Of a stretch of DNA of 64,000 bases, positions 30,501-41,492 are shown in pieces. Both the position numbers and the translations under genes were made by a program. Numbering within the stretch: the stretch's first letter is position 1; each line of letters starts with the position of its first letter. Below the pieces are notes generated by a model. It saw only the letters and a list, made by a program, of their open reading frames with translations. It did no database searches and was not told the DNA's origin. The stretch is from Zoroaster sp. YZ-2022 (Eukaryota > Echinodermata > Asteroidea > Forcipulatida > Zoroasteridae): positions 27,668,618 to 27,732,617 of the forward strand of contig CM055828.1 in NCBI GenBank assembly GCA_029582265.1. Direction: 5' to 3'.

Positions 30501-31110
30501 AAGTAAAATGGTCAGTGGACGAGTCTACGTACTCAGTCAGCATTGAAGGGGACGGGAACGGATTGTTTTCAAGTAAAATGGTCAGTGGACGAGTCTACGT
30601 ACTCAGTCAGCAGTGAAGGGGACGGGAACGGATTGTTTTCAAGTAAAATGGTCAGTGGACGAGTCTACGTACTCAGTCAGCAGTGAAGGGGACGGGAACG
30701 GATTGTTTTCAAGTAAAATGGTCGGGGTCATGCCTATGTTCCCTCAGCCCTATGTTCCCTCAGCCCTATGTTCCCTCAATGCCTAACATTTTTTTAAAAT
30801 CCAAATTAGGCCCTATGTTCCCTCAACCTATATTTAACTATAGTTCCTCATCCCAAAATAGGGTCTATTTTGGGATGAGGGAACATAGGGCTGAGGGAAC
30901 ATAGGGTCTATTTTGGGATGAGGGAACATAGGGCTGAGGGAACTTGAGTACGGTCCCAAATGGTCAGTGGACGAGTCTACGTACTCAGTCAGCAGTGAAG
31001 GGGACGGGAACGGATTGTTTTCAAGTAAAATGGTCAGTGGACGAGTCTACGTACTCAGTCAGCAGTGAAGGGGATGGGAACGGATTGTTTTCAAGTAAAA
31101 TGGTAAGCGG
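30501..31110. repeat. 70-bp minisatellite split by a palindromic insertion
   Basis: Units of exactly 70 bp beginning AAGTAAAATGGTCAGTGGAC and ending GAACGGATTGTTTTC start at 30501, 30571 and 30641, then again near 30953 and 31023, with partial units at 30711 and 31093. Units differ at one or two sites (CATTG/CAGTG, GACGGG/GATGGG). Bases 30722-30957 are a separate insert made of direct and inverted copies of CCCTATGTTCCCTCA. Confidence 0.93.
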
Positions 31111-31976
31111 ACGACAAGCGATATAGGACTTACACTAGTTTTACATCCACACTTGATCTATAGGGCAATGATTGTGTAAAGGGAAGGTACAACATTGGTA
31201 TTATTGACAAATCTGCTTTTTTACGAGATGCTTACTCTCTTTGAATCGATCTAAACATCCGACCTCTGAAAGTTTCAGCTTTAACATGTAATCAGTAAAA
31301 ATGTAATCAGATTTTTTTGTATTCACTTGAAATTTAGGAAAGATTACTTTTTTTTATTAATTCAAACTAGCCCTAACCCCCTAGGTATTCTGGCTAGGAA
31401 CCTTCCTGAATTCTCCAAAATCCATCAGTGCACTTTTGGAAACATGCCCTTATCTTCAAAATGCACCTGTACTTCATGCCAGGTAGTAATTGTGTCCCAT
31501 TTGAAGAGGTGAAAGTACCAGTTTCCAACACTGCTGAATTTTTCCCCAAAAAAGTGCCCCTTGGAGGATTTTGCAGGATTAGGGCTAGATATAACTTCAC
31601 TTAACTCCTTAAAGTAATAACACATCAGGCAAAATTATTTCAAGGAAAGAATGATTCCACCATAGTAAGTTTCACATTAAAATTACAATCATTTGGTTAT
31701 TTTTGAATGACCAATTATATCCGCTCCGTGCACATCGTAGCCCTCTAGCGGTGAATTTGCACACTTTGGCATTGTTTGAGCGTTGTGCGTACACTTTATG
31801 TGCGTATGTTATGGTACTAAGTGCATATTTACTTCTGTCAGCCAATGAACACTGGAGATATTCTGCGCGTATGCACATCAACTGCAAAATACGCAAAACG
31901 CGACACACTATCCCTGCCCTTTCGCCCACAGTGGTCTAACCTCAACAGCTGAAGTGGGTTTTTACCTTTTTTCCTT
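31111..31976. other. Intron; partial MITE, otherwise unassigned
   Basis: Bases 31174-31330 begin AAAGGGAAGGTACAACATTG and carry CTTACTCTCTTTGAATCGAT, a one-sided remnant of the family at 1790 and 18534. A second stretch, 31700-31940, resembles 25250-25400 (TTTTGAGCGTTGTGCGTACA type with TCTGTCAGCCAATG). No exon. Confidence 0.5.
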
Positions 31977-32352
31977 AGGCCAAAAAAATAAAGTCTCTGG
32001 TTTCTGGCTTCAAAATTTGTGCTGTGACACGTTTTTTTTTTTTTTTGTTTTTTTTTTGGTAATCTTTTTTTTGCCAACAGGGAAATACATAATACATGTA
32101 CATGCAGGGACCAAATTTCCCATACACAAAGTATGGTGGCTAAGAGAGGCCTCACAAATCGGGCAAATGTTCATACCCCTATGTGAAAAAGTCGTTTAAA
32201 ACACAGCACGGCAGAATTCCAATCGATCCAGCAATTTTGGCTGCAATTGGCCACTGTTTCACAGCAAAAAAAAAGAAAATTAAAAATGCTGACGCATGGG
32301 TCTGAGGCGATGCGCACAGAGACCAGAAACCGGAGACTTTTACTTCTGGCCT
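31977..32352. mobile_element. MITE of the 'GGTTTCTGGTCTC' family, next to an exon donor
   Basis: The ends AGGCCAAAAAAATAAAGTCT and AGACTTTTACTTCTGGCCT are clear inverted repeats. The copy ends 59 bp beyond the donor of the exon at 32411-32877, so an open frame runs from exon into the repeat; the repeat part is not coding. Confidence 0.82.
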
Positions 32353-32410
32353 TAAAAAATGCGACTTGATTTTCAAAAGTCATCCCAGATTGTCTGAGTT
32401 TGTTGTTCAC

Positions 32411-32877
32411 CTTGATTTTCTCCTCTTTTTGTTCATCCGTTTCTTGCTCCTCCTCTTGAGTAACCTCATCATCCTCCTTGATCCTCAACTCAAGCAAACT
32501 CTCCTTCCCACTTCCATCATCCTTATCTTCTTCCGCATCCTTCTCCTCTGCGGTAATCCCTGCATCCGACTCGTCCATCTCCTTCTCGCTAGTTCTCCTT
32601 ATTGCTTCTCTCCGAGCGGCTGTGGCATCCGGATTGCCACTCTCCTTAATCAGAGTCAGTGGCTCTTCGGCAGTCCGACATTTCTTCAAAATCGTCGGGG
32701 CAGCGCTTCCGCAGTTCTCCTTGGCATTTCTGCTGGACGCATATCTCTTGGAGTTTTTGGGGACTCCGTGGATGGTGACCGCTCGTCGCCACGGTAACCC
32801 TGCATCCCGGTTGGGATTGCAGGACAGGGAGTTACTGTAGTGGGTTCGGTGACCTTTTGAAGGTGTTGCCCTATGAC
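32411..32877 (-). CDS. SLC4A2-like: Anion exchanger exon: long charged N-terminal extension
   Basis: The 467-nt exon has acceptor ATTACCACCAG and donor ATCAAG|GTGAAC. It encodes HRATPSKGHRTHYSNSLSCN, VTIHGVPKNSKRYASSRNAK, then a strongly acidic, Lys/Glu-rich second half (EEKDAEEDKDDGSGK, DDEVTQEEEQETDEQKEEK) likely to be disordered or helical. There is no recognisable domain. Assignment rests on exact phase agreement with 34743-34938 (A|GT) and 27331-27380 (0), and on similar charged extensions in AE2 and AE3. Confidence 0.8.
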
Positions 32878-33242
32878 CTGGTGGTAATAAGTAATGCTAT
32901 ATCATTGATAGAATAATCTTAGTGAAGATATTTGTAAACTTTGCTCTAGAGATGCAACATTTTGAAGGTGATATTTTATGAGTGATGAATTTACTTTAGA
33001 CAGTGTAACCCCACCCCCTTGTGGCTTAGACTGCTCTAGCCCCAGGAAGGGCCTGTAGTTTGGAATTAACAGATAATCCAGAAATTTCAAGTTTTTGGGA
33101 AGTGGGAGAAAAATCCCACAAAAATATCCTGGGAAGATATAAATGGAAGGGAAAGAAAACCCAATCCACATTTTGATAACTGAACCCAGGTAGAATCTGT
33201 GATAATCAAAAATTCATTAATCTTTTTTGTTGTTGATATATA
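32878..33242. other. Intron, nothing recognised
   Basis: No repeat boundary or exon supported. Confidence 0.5.
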
Positions 33243-33465
33243 TACATAACAGCAAAAGAAACGTCACCCCCTAAAGTATGAGAACATGTTTAGCTTATGT
33301 GTCCTCAGATGTCATGCATGAAGAATTTTGAGGTCAACCAAATTTGCAACATTGTGTTCGTGTTACACTCCATACTCATAATATTCTTCATTAAACAAAT
33401 TATATTAATTATAAAATGAAAATAATAAATATTTTTAGGGGTGATGTTTCTTTTGCTGTTATGTA
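33243..33465. mobile_element. Tc1/mariner-like MITE (CATAACAGCAAAAGAAAC ends)
   Basis: The ends CATAACAGCAAAAGAAACGT and TGTTTCTTTTGCTGTTATG, each followed inward by CACCCCCTAAA or its inverse, are flanked by TA in a TATATA target. It is 219 bp with no ORF. Confidence 0.87.
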
Positions 33466-33947
33466 TATAATTATGGATCCCTCCGGCTACATGACATTTA
33501 AAATGCATACAAAAAACCATTTCACTCTTCTGTGTTAAATGTCGGCGACGTTGACAGCAAAAGAGGAAAACTTGTGACTGTAAGGAGTTGATGAAGAAAA
33601 TATAACGAATGAGCTAAATGGGCCATTAGAGAGATGCTACAGAACGGAACGGGTCTTGAATATAAGTGCCCAAGGGAGGCAATAACACTATGCATAAAGG
33701 GGATTTTACACAAGGGGGGTACATGTATGTCTCAAATTACATAGGCATTGGATGTACACAATACATACGTGCACTGATTAATAATAATCCCTGAAATGAC
33801 TTTCTGAGAAGTGTGCGTAAGCTGTAGTTCCGTGACTGTACAACTGCGTTGGAAAACTTAATTTGACTGCTGTGATGACCAATTTCAGAAAAATCATTGA
33901 GCTGTTATGTACGTGGCATTTGTACAAACTGACAATTTACTTTAAAC
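33466..33947. other. Intron, nothing recognised
   Basis: No supported exon or repeat. Contains TTTGACAGCAAAAGAGG-type simple sequence only. Confidence 0.5.
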
Positions 33948-34273
33948 ACATTCCTCCTACTATAGCTGAACTTTAGTGGCAAGTAGCTATAGAGGTCAAA
34001 ATCAGTCAACTGCCTGTTTTGACTGTTGAACCAACTGTGCACACACTGGGGCATTTTTGACTGGTTTTGACTGTGATTTTGACCACCGTCAACAATACAA
34101 GATAAATGCTTTTACAATACTTGACTCATACATTTGACCTGTAAATGTACTTACTACACGTAAGGTTTGACATTGTTCAACTTTTAAGTGCACTAGATAT
34201 ACCTTGGCGAATAATACATGTATATCAACATTTTGACTGGTTTTGACACTTGCAGTCATAGAAGGTAAGATAT
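33948..34273. mobile_element. piggyBac-like MITE (decayed ends)
   Basis: The interior TTTTTGACTGGTTTTGACTG, GACATTGTTCAACTTTTAAG and AGATATACCTTGGCGAATAA matches 8305-8567. The left end ATTCCTCCTACTATAGCTGA and right end GCAGTCATAGAAGGTAA have lost the exact TTAACCC and GGGTTAA. Confidence 0.75.
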
Positions 34274-34742
34274 AATGAAGGCTAGTTCATACGCACATTT
34301 GTATGTAAAAAAAAAATGAGGTTAACACGAATGATACACAGAAGTTTAATACATTTCAACTTGAGCGATTATCTTTTGTCACCAAATTATGACAAAAAAA
34401 ATTCACTTCACATTCACATTGGAGTATGAACTAGCCTGTACACATACACACGAACTTGAATTATTTGGTAGCAGTGTTTCAGAAGTAAGAACAGCATTTA
34501 TTTATAGAACCTTTAATGACTTTTCAGGATCAATTTCCCACACCATATAATCCCTACCTATATACTGTGGCTTCTGCGAGTGCCATAGTTAATCTACACT
34601 AGTTTCAAATGTTCAGTTTCAAATTTCCAGTTTGTTCCAAAGCTTAGTCTCCCACAAGCCTTTACAACAAAGCAATCTGGTAAAATAAGAACAATTTCCT
34701 AGTAAGAATGAGGTCAGGGGCTTTTTCTGGATGACAACTTAC
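34274..34742. other. Intron, nothing recognised
   Basis: AT-rich sequence, no supported feature. Confidence 0.5.
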
Positions 34743-34938
34743 TATGGAAGTCATTCTCACTGAACCTCCGATTGTAGCGGCTGGTGGCCTCCGCATCAAA
34801 ATCCACTTGGCCATACAGCTGCTGCGCAAACTTCTGTCTGAATGGGACGACGGGGACCTCCCCGAGTAGTTTCTCGATCTCATCGTGGTCAACCTTGGGC
34901 ATTGGGGGTAGCTTGTCACCCATCAGGAGTATCGGGTC
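34743..34938 (-). CDS. SLC4A2-like: Anion exchanger exon: first recognised coding exon
   Basis: The 196-nt exon has acceptor AACTCTCACAG and donor CCATA|GTAAGT. It encodes DPILLMGDKLPPMPKVDHDE, IEKLLGEVPVVPFRQKFAQQ and LYGQVDFDAEATSRYNRRFS then ENDFHS. LLGEVPVVPFRQKF and RYNRRFSENDFH are weakly like the AE2 N-terminus (TLGVERFEEIL, YGEEDFEYH). A good acceptor and phase 0 imply at least one more upstream exon; alternatively MGDKLPP could be the start, with an untranslated exon upstream. No promoter was recognised. Confidence 0.82.
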
Positions 34939-35014
34939 CTGTGAGAGTTTAAAAAAAATAAACATGCTTAGAAATATTTATAGAGAAATAAGATAATTAA
35001 TTGCTGGATGAGAT

Positions 35015-35344
35015 GTAACATATGCTGTGTCTGGGTGGTACTGCCAAAGGTCTTTGGTGTGGCACTGTGGGAAGTAGCTATAGAGGTCAAAACCAATCAA
35101 CTGCCTGTATTGACTGCTGACCCAAATGTGCATACATGGGCATTTTTAATTGGTTTTTTGACCACCCTCAACAATACCAGACATTGCTTTTTCCAATCAA
35201 AAACGGTTGACTCGTTTTGACCTGTAAATGTACTTACTACACGTAAAGTTTGACAGTGTTTGACTTTTAAGTGCATTAGATATACCTTGGCAAATGTATC
35301 AACATTTTGACTGATTTTGACCCTTGTAGTAGTAGGAAGGTTAA
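35015..35344. mobile_element. piggyBac-like MITE (left end decayed)
   Basis: The interior matches the TTTTGACCTGTAAATGTACTT family, and the right end GTAGTAGGAAGGTTAA is nearly intact. The left boundary is unclear (about 35015). Confidence 0.75.
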
Positions 35345-36324
35345 TGCTTAAAGGGCAGACTCAGTGACCATGATGTAATGTGAATTCTTGTATCACACTG
35401 TGGTATCTATGGAAGATTCCCTTTATATGCAATGATTCGGATTTTATTAAAAAGGAGCCAGACTATTTTTTTCCCTTCCAGCCTCGCTTTGGTCACATGG
35501 ATTTGTATGGAAGTAAAGACAAGGTGACTGCACTGTAATAATAAAGGTCTATTGTATAGCCTATAAATCTGATATGGTCTGTTATTAAGCAAAGTGATGA
35601 GATTTGGGCAACATTCAGTCCAATCATGAGTGCAACTAGAGTTAATAAGTCCGTGTCCTACTTCATCAATTTCGGGAATAAGTCATCAGGTCCGTTTGAA
35701 GTATTCTCGTCATTTATCGGCAGTCCATCACAGTCAAGTATGTCATATCCCCCCCCCCCCCCCCCCCCACGACTGAAGGTCTGAAGATGAAGGAAGAGTC
35801 CAATCTGGGAGCCACAAAATGTAACCACAACTGGGGTATGTGTTGCTAGATGCGCTGGGCAAGTCCTATGTTAATGATTCAGGCCACAGTGCCATTCCTT
35901 TTTTCCCCTCCTGCTTTTCTGCCTCCTGCATCTGTCGCTGACCCTCAAAGAGAACTGTTCCTTCTATGATTCATCTTCTCTAGGTAAACGGGACTCTCAA
36001 AATGGTCGCATTGATTGAATTAGCTACTGCAGTACGTTAGTGGTACACTGGACAACTGATTCAAAACCACAAACCAATGACATTTCCTAACCCAGGGTTA
36101 TCTAAGTGCAATCTAGGGACTGATTGGATCACAAATCCACTTAACCAGAGATGCTATCAATTTGTACACTGATTTGGGGATGACCTGTAATTGCTGAAAT
36201 TTAGTTCTTGTGGTTCTGAGTCAGTTTGCTGGATGTTGTTTACAAACTTCAAAACTGCAAAACTAGTATTATGAATTCTTGGCATTAAAACTAAATTATT
36301 TAAATATATATATATATACATGTA
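35345..36324. repeat. Unassigned sequence with a poly-C tract
   Basis: A C-run of about 19 lies at 35750-35768. There is no supported exon although this lies just upstream of the first recognised coding exon, where a 5' untranslated exon might be expected. Confidence 0.5.
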
Positions 36325-36348
36325 TAAGGGAAGCGAGCAAAGAAATTT

Positions 36349-36420
36349 GGCTGATGCCAGACTCGAACCCGCGACCTCTCGAATACCATACGAGCGCTCT
36401 ACCAACTGAGCTAACCAGCC
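36349..36420 (-). repeat. tRNA-Thr-like cloverleaf, probably a SINE head
   Basis: On the minus strand, 72 nt fold as acceptor GGCTGGT/ATCAGCC (all paired, one G-U), D arm GCTC/GAGC, anticodon arm CTCGT-ATGGTAT-TCGAG with anticodon GGT, and T arm GCGGG-TTCGAGT-CTGGC. The 31:39 pair (T-T) and one T-stem pair (G-G) are broken. The A and B boxes are present. There is no CCA or clear T-run terminator. The downstream AAATTTCTTTGCTCGCTTCC also occurs beside the (TA)n tract at 20010-20035, so a tRNA-derived SINE is more likely than a functional gene. Confidence 0.72.
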
Positions 36421-36731
36421 CCTATGTTGGTGAGCGGTCCACTTATGCCAATTATCTATTGCTCTATGGGGCCAGGTCAGAGGCCAAACCATATCTATCG
36501 AGTAGCCAGGGATCAAGCCCCGGTCAGATGCAAACAACCTGGGTAACGGCAGTAGCGGGGATCACACAACTATATATAAACAAATAATGCTGATGATGGA
36601 ATAAAACATTCCTTGAAATCTTTCCGTCTTCAATCATTTTAGTGGAATGAATCAAATAATTTCCTCATTATTTATTCTTAACTGAATAAAAATCTGATAG
36701 CAGATCAAAATTCCACATTCAAAGGAGTATG

Positions 36732-36965
36732 AAAATCCTGTTTGTAGGATGTGAGGCTTTGCATGGTGGAGATAGATATTATTGAGTTCTTTCGGGTACA
36801 CCATGTAATAATCTCTTCTTGGAAGAAGTGGTGGCTCTCAGAAGAGCCGGTTAGTTTATTCTCAATGTTTCGACTAGTGTGCTCTAGCCGTCGTCGGGAG
36901 ACTTCTTCCAAGAAGAGATTATTACATGGTGTACCCGCAAGAACCCGATAAAAAAATCCTGTTTG
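36732..36965. mobile_element. Foldback retroelement with 13-bp target duplication (copy 2)
   Basis: The direct repeat AAAATCCTGTTTG (36732-36744 and 36953-36965) flanks GAGGCTTTGCATGGTGGAGA. The arms GGGTACACCATGTAATAATC with TCTTCTTGGAAGAAG recur inverted as CTTCTTCCAAGAAGAGATTA and CATGGTGTACCC. Between them is AGAGCCGGTTAGTTTATTCT with ATGTTTCGACTAGTGTGCTC. Confidence 0.87.
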
Positions 36966-38281
36966 CCGATCAAAATCTGAATGCATTTTCATTACTTTCG
37001 TAGTTTACGACAGAACAAAATTATGCTGAATCTTTCGAGTGTCAGTTGTTTTAAGTTTATTATTTCACATATAAATCAAGGAGCAAAGACCCAAGAATAG
37101 AAACGTTGCATCTTCTCTTAAAAGGAACTGCACACCATTGGTAAGGTGTCTATAAATTCATCCATACTTTATCAGAATCAAGATAAACATACAGCTCATT
37201 TCACTGTATCATTAACAAGAAAAACTAGTGGGTTGTTTTTCATTCATTTAACTGTTATCCTGCGGAGTTCAGTACACAAAATCAATACAGTGTGCGGAGT
37301 TTTCATATATTCCGATATAAAATTCACGAAAAGTTACTGTCACCAGACTATTCACAGTGTTTGGTAGTACTAGTATACCGCGACTCTGTCATGCTTGTAA
37401 TGAAACGAGCGTTGTTGTTTTTTCATGAATTACATCATTTGGCCTACAAATAGCTGATTTTAGAACGCTCACTTCATGACATCGGCTTTCCATTGGCTTC
37501 CTAAAAGTGTCTGGTATTGGCTAATGTAAACCTTGGTAGGTAGCGTTAACCAATCACAAGCCACGTAACATCATTTTCACAGTGTTGTTGAAAGCCACGA
37601 TCGTGGCTTTCCGCACGGGACACCGCAGCCACGATCGTGGCTCCACGCAGGATAACAGTTAATGAAGAAAATGGATTGCGGCTGTGATCCATCTACAAAT
37701 TTACACTACATTTCTTGTTAATAAATGACAGCATGTAAATTGACTGAATAATTTATCAAGATGTTTGGGGCATCACGATTCACTTGGGTGCCCCCAAAAA
37801 CTTACATTATAAGAGTCATGTTGCTGGATTATAATTCAGTAATGTTGTAATCCGGTAATCACTCCCTAAAGTGTATGCAAACACCCATTAAACAGGACAT
37901 TCAATCTCTTCTCCCTGTCATTATGTCACCTTTCTTTATAATTGCAATGGAAGGGGACCAAATTCTGTGAGTTAATCATTGTTTTCGTTGACGACAAGAA
38001 CGGAATATTAAAGTCAGTATACTGCAGAGTAGCCATGACCGGAAATTAATGTTCCAAGGCAGTGGTTTTTGGGGGGTTTTTGGTTTTTTTTTGGGGGGGG
38101 GGTTCTCTTCTACTCAGCCCAGTAAAACCAGTGTATGAAACTGTTAATTGCTTTTGTCAATATTAATACTGACAGCCCAACTTTCGGAGAATTTCCCATG
38201 CCACAGTGCAGTGTGTGAAATTTATAAGGGAAGGTACAGTATTTGGGATTTTGCAAGTTCATTTCAATTCTCTAGTTTATA
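36966..38281. other. Unassigned, with a short hairpin at 37590-37640
   Basis: Contains GCCACGATCGTGGC twice (about 37591 and 37627), a self-complementary 14-mer repeated within 40 bp, and a partial one-sided AAGGAACTGCACACCATTGG repeat near 37121. No exon. Confidence 0.5.
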
Positions 38282-38527
38282 GGTTGGTGAAATTCTTGCG
38301 TCGGGAGATAAACAATTGATTTAATTTTGCCCTACACCGACGTGTGTATAGCACTGTATACTCAGTGCTTTCCGAGTGTCTGTGAAAAAACTACACAGGC
38401 GACTCGGGCGGGATTCGAACCCACGACCTCCTGCTTACTAGTGCCTGTGTATTTTTTTCACAGACACTCGGAAAGCACTGAGTATACAGTGCTATACACA
38501 CGTCGGTGTAGGGCAAAATTAAATCAA
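38282..38527. mobile_element. SINE-B foldback: two 3' halves joined head to head
   Basis: The left half is minus-oriented (TTAATTTTGCCCTACACCGA to GGCGGGATTCGAACCCACGA and CTGCTTACTAGTGC). The right half is plus-oriented (TTTTTCACAGACACTCGGAA to CGGTGTAGGGCAAAATTAAA). The junction CTAGTGCCTGTGTATTTTTT falls inside the head. The result is a hairpin with arms of about 75 bp. Confidence 0.85.
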
Positions 38528-39074
38528 TTAATTCTCTAGTTGTTGAGAGATATTATCATAAAACTAACTGAATGTTTCATCACAATAGGTGCTCATGGGA
38601 AAACAACAAACAACTGGTGAAGAGAATGTGAAGAGCATCGCTTTGGTGTTTACATTTTTTTGCAAATCATCCTTGTTTCCATGGTTGTGTATGCAGGGTT
38701 TTTCCTTGTTGTCAGAATATCGTCTTTGCCTAGCATATTCTGACCAGGGCCAGTCTGCCTATTTTTACAACCATTGTTCCTTGTAATTTTATATTGCATT
38801 GTTCTTACCATGTATTTTGTTTTCTTGTTTACACTGATGTGTCACTGCGCCATGAGCGTCTCTTTTGACGGATACTGGCGCATTACAAATGTTCATTATT
38901 ATTATTATTTAATTGATAAATGTTTTTAATGTTGCCAGACGGTACCTTTTGTAAATTTGACATACCTTTTTTCATTTAAGACTGGAATAATTTCTCAGGA
39001 TGATTGACCAACTTTATGCCAAGTATTTTTTTTTTAGGTAATAATTTGTTAATTAAATCATCTGGTTATTATAT
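38528..39074. other. Unassigned plus a retroposon 3' tail
   Basis: Bases 38848-38910 carry the same (ATT)n-ended tail as 8575-8645 (GCGCCATGAGCGTCTCTTTT). The rest is unassigned. Confidence 0.6.
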
Positions 39075-39433
39075 GGAGTGCCATGGTCAAGCGGTTTAGT
39101 GCATCGGATTTGTGTTCTGATGGCTGAGTCGTCAGAATGTGGGTTCGAATCCCAGCCGTGACCATGGTACTTGTGTCCAAGACACTTTACCATAATTGCT
39201 TCTCTCCACCCAGGGGTAAATGGGTACCTGTGAGGGCAGAGTTGGTTGTTGTGTTTGATTAGCCTATATGCGCTGTAATGGCAGCAATCGATGAGCTGTA
39301 TACTGTACTCCCCAGGGAGCTGAGATGGTTTCAGGAATGATTTATGAGCCTGATGAGCAGGGGTAATAATGTAATGTGCCTTGAGCACCAGTTTGGTGGA
39401 TACGTGCGCTATATAAGTCCACATTATTATTAC

Positions 39434-39484
<51 letters not shown>
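39075..39484 (+). mobile_element. SINE-A, complete plus-strand copy
   Basis: It starts GGAGTGCCATGGTCAAGCGG, has the B box GTGGGTTCGAATCCCAGCC, the body TGCTTCTCTCCACCCAGGGG and ACTCCCCAGGGAGCTGAGAT, and the end GCACCAGTTTGGTGGATACG with GTGCGCTATATAAGTCCAC and about 20 ATT units. It is the best plus-strand reference for the family. Confidence 0.93.
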
Positions 39485-39485
<1 letters not shown>

Positions 39486-40182
39486 TCCAATGTTTGTATC
39501 TTCCCTTCCCTCCCCAGTCATTGAGCCAACAAGTGAACGGTCGGGCAACCTCAACAAAATAAAATTGTCAAATCAAATACCAGTTAAAACAAACAAACAA
39601 AATTTGTAAAGCTCAAACAGGTTATTACAATGTAATTAGCCAAGTGCGTTATTTTTTTTATTTGATTCCAAAGTTCAAAGACTTTTTTTTTTAAATGTAC
39701 ATAAATATTCATCAAGGTGGACCATACCATTCATCAAGTCTTGGAGAAACAAAATAACGGCACCAAGTTGTGCATGTTTCATGACCAAGAAAAGTGGCTG
39801 GGGGGGGGGGGGGATCAACATGAGATTTCATTGTTGGTTGCCCTGGAGAAAACAAGCTTATTTTCTAACTTTTGCATCTTGCAGTGCTACGATCTATAAG
39901 CTAAATGTCCTTAAAAACATTCAAAATCTTGCGTGAATCTAATTTGTAACTATTACAATGCAGCCAATAATTATGAAAAATATCTCCACAAAGTATTGCA
40001 CGGTTGACTCAATATTAACCTGACAGATGGTGCAAAAAAAATGCAACCTTTTCTTGGAACAGACCATTACAATATAGGATGGCAATCAGTCTTGTACTCC
40101 CAAGTGTTTATACTCTGGTAATTTATATGAGAATAACTGTCTTTGAAAATCTTCACCAACAGAAAGTAACTATGACCCTCAT
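39485..40182. other. Unassigned, with G-run near 39800
   Basis: No supported exon or repeat besides a poly-G of about 13. Confidence 0.5.
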
Positions 40183-40920
40183 TAAAGGGAAGGTACAGCG
40201 TTGGTTATGTTGACAAATCTGTTTCAAAGGGTATGCTTACTCTATCTAAATCACATTGAAAACAAGTATACAGACTAGTAGCTTTGCATGTTGAAAAGGT
40301 TAAATAAAGACTCTTCTGTTGTGCCATGGTCGAGCAGTTTCGTGCATCGGATTTGTGTTCTGATGGCTGAGTCGTCAGAATGTGGGTTCGAATCCCAACC
40401 GCGACCGTGGTGCATGTGTCCTTGAGCAAGACACTTTACCATGATTGCTTCTCTCCACCCAGGGGTAAATGTGTACCTGTGAGGTATTATTATTATTATT
40501 ATTATTATTCATGATAAAATACTGAAAATGCATTTTTTCAGGATACTTCATTCTCATTCTAATGTGGAATTAAGGAAAGAGTACTCTTGCCTCAATTCGA
40601 ACTGGAAATTCTTTCACCTTTTCTTTCAAATTGAGTCTTTACTTAAAAACCACCCTGTGAAAGTTTCAGCGTATTCCGTTGTGTCGTTCATGATAAAGTA
40701 CTGTTCTTGTACTAATGCAGAATTAAGAAGAGTACTCTTTCATAACTTCAAACTAGAAATGATTTCACTTTTTCTTTCAAACTGACAGTTGACAGACTTT
40801 CACCATCATCAGCTTTACACTAAGTAAGTTATACATGTACATTACATATTGACTTGAAGTGGTTATTCTTATATTACCAATCCTTTAACTTACCTTTAAG
40901 AACTGTGATTCATTATTAGG
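40183..40920. repeat. Old 'AGGGAAGGTAC' repeat region interrupted by SINE-A
   Basis: It begins CATTAAAGGGAAGGTACAGC and continues GTATGCTTACTCTATC. A SINE-A with internal deletion (40320-40505) follows, in which the head is joined directly to (ATT)n after CCTGTGAGG. Beyond it lie two diverged copies of TTTCAGCGTATTCCGTTGTG-type sequence. No intact right end was identified. Confidence 0.55.
40320..40505 (+). mobile_element. SINE-A with internal deletion
   Basis: The head TGTGCCATGGTCGAGCAGTT and B box GTGGGTTCGAATCCCAACC are present. After GGTAAATGTGTACCTGTGAG the body jumps straight to (TATTAT)n, losing about 190 bp including the LINE-like 3' end. Confidence 0.85.
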
Positions 40921-40924
40921 AAAG

Positions 40925-41035
40925 TTTTCGCAAGTACCATGTAACAAATCTCTAAAGTAGAGGTGTTGGCTCTGAGAAGAGCCGGTTTTGTTCTCAATGT
41001 TTCGGAAAGTATGCTCTGGCTGTCGTCAGTTTGAT
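40925..41035. mobile_element. Foldback-family half copy
   Basis: Contains AGTACCATGTAACAAATCTC, GCTCTGAGAAGAGCCGGTTT, CTCAATGTTTCGGAAAGTAT and GCTCTGGCTGTCGTCAG. One arm only. Confidence 0.65.
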
Positions 41036-41307
41036 ATAATTATCACAATTGAAGGTTATAATTTGCCCAGGACACAGAACATACAGAGCCTGAAGCAAAT
41101 ATTGCTGATATAAGATACATTTCAAGTGTAATGTTACATGATCTATGTCAATGAATTCAGACTTTGATATACACTTCCAATTAAGGGATTATTATGCATG
41201 AATACTTCTCAAAGATCAAACAATATGTTTGTATTATAGAAACTAATCAGTGACAATTCCAGCTAAGCACAAACACTTCTGAGAAACTGATGAAATTGAA
41301 TCAGACT

Positions 41308-41492
41308 AAGGGCCAATTTCACAGAGCTGCTAAGTACCGAAAAGTTATGTTTAGCAAAAACAGATTTCCCAGCCAAATTGTCATGTTATGCTTATTGCTG
41401 CTGGCAGGTTCTCAGCTAAATTCCGCTAAGCAGATAAGTTTGCTAAGCAATAATTTCTGCTTAGCAGTTTATTGTGAAATAGGGCCAGGTAA
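41308..41492. mobile_element. MITE of the 'GGGCCAATTTCACAGAGCTGCTAAG' family
   Basis: The best-preserved copy: left AAGGGCCAATTTCACAGAGC, right TTTATTGTGAAATAGGGCC. Internal motifs TTTAGCAAAAACAG, GCTAAGCAGATAAGTTTGC and AATAATTTCTGCTTAGCAG. A second, shorter copy lies at 42290-42410. Confidence 0.78.

Noticed and set aside
32171..32410. Extension of the charged anion-exchanger frame to 32171
   Set aside because: After the donor at 32410 the frame runs into a MITE copy (31977-32352) that is identical in non-coding contexts elsewhere.
37590..37641. Repeated GCCACGATCGTGGC palindrome as an operator pair
   Set aside because: A 14-mer palindrome twice in 40 bp is striking but has no gene or promoter beside it; more likely the ends of a tiny hairpin repeat.
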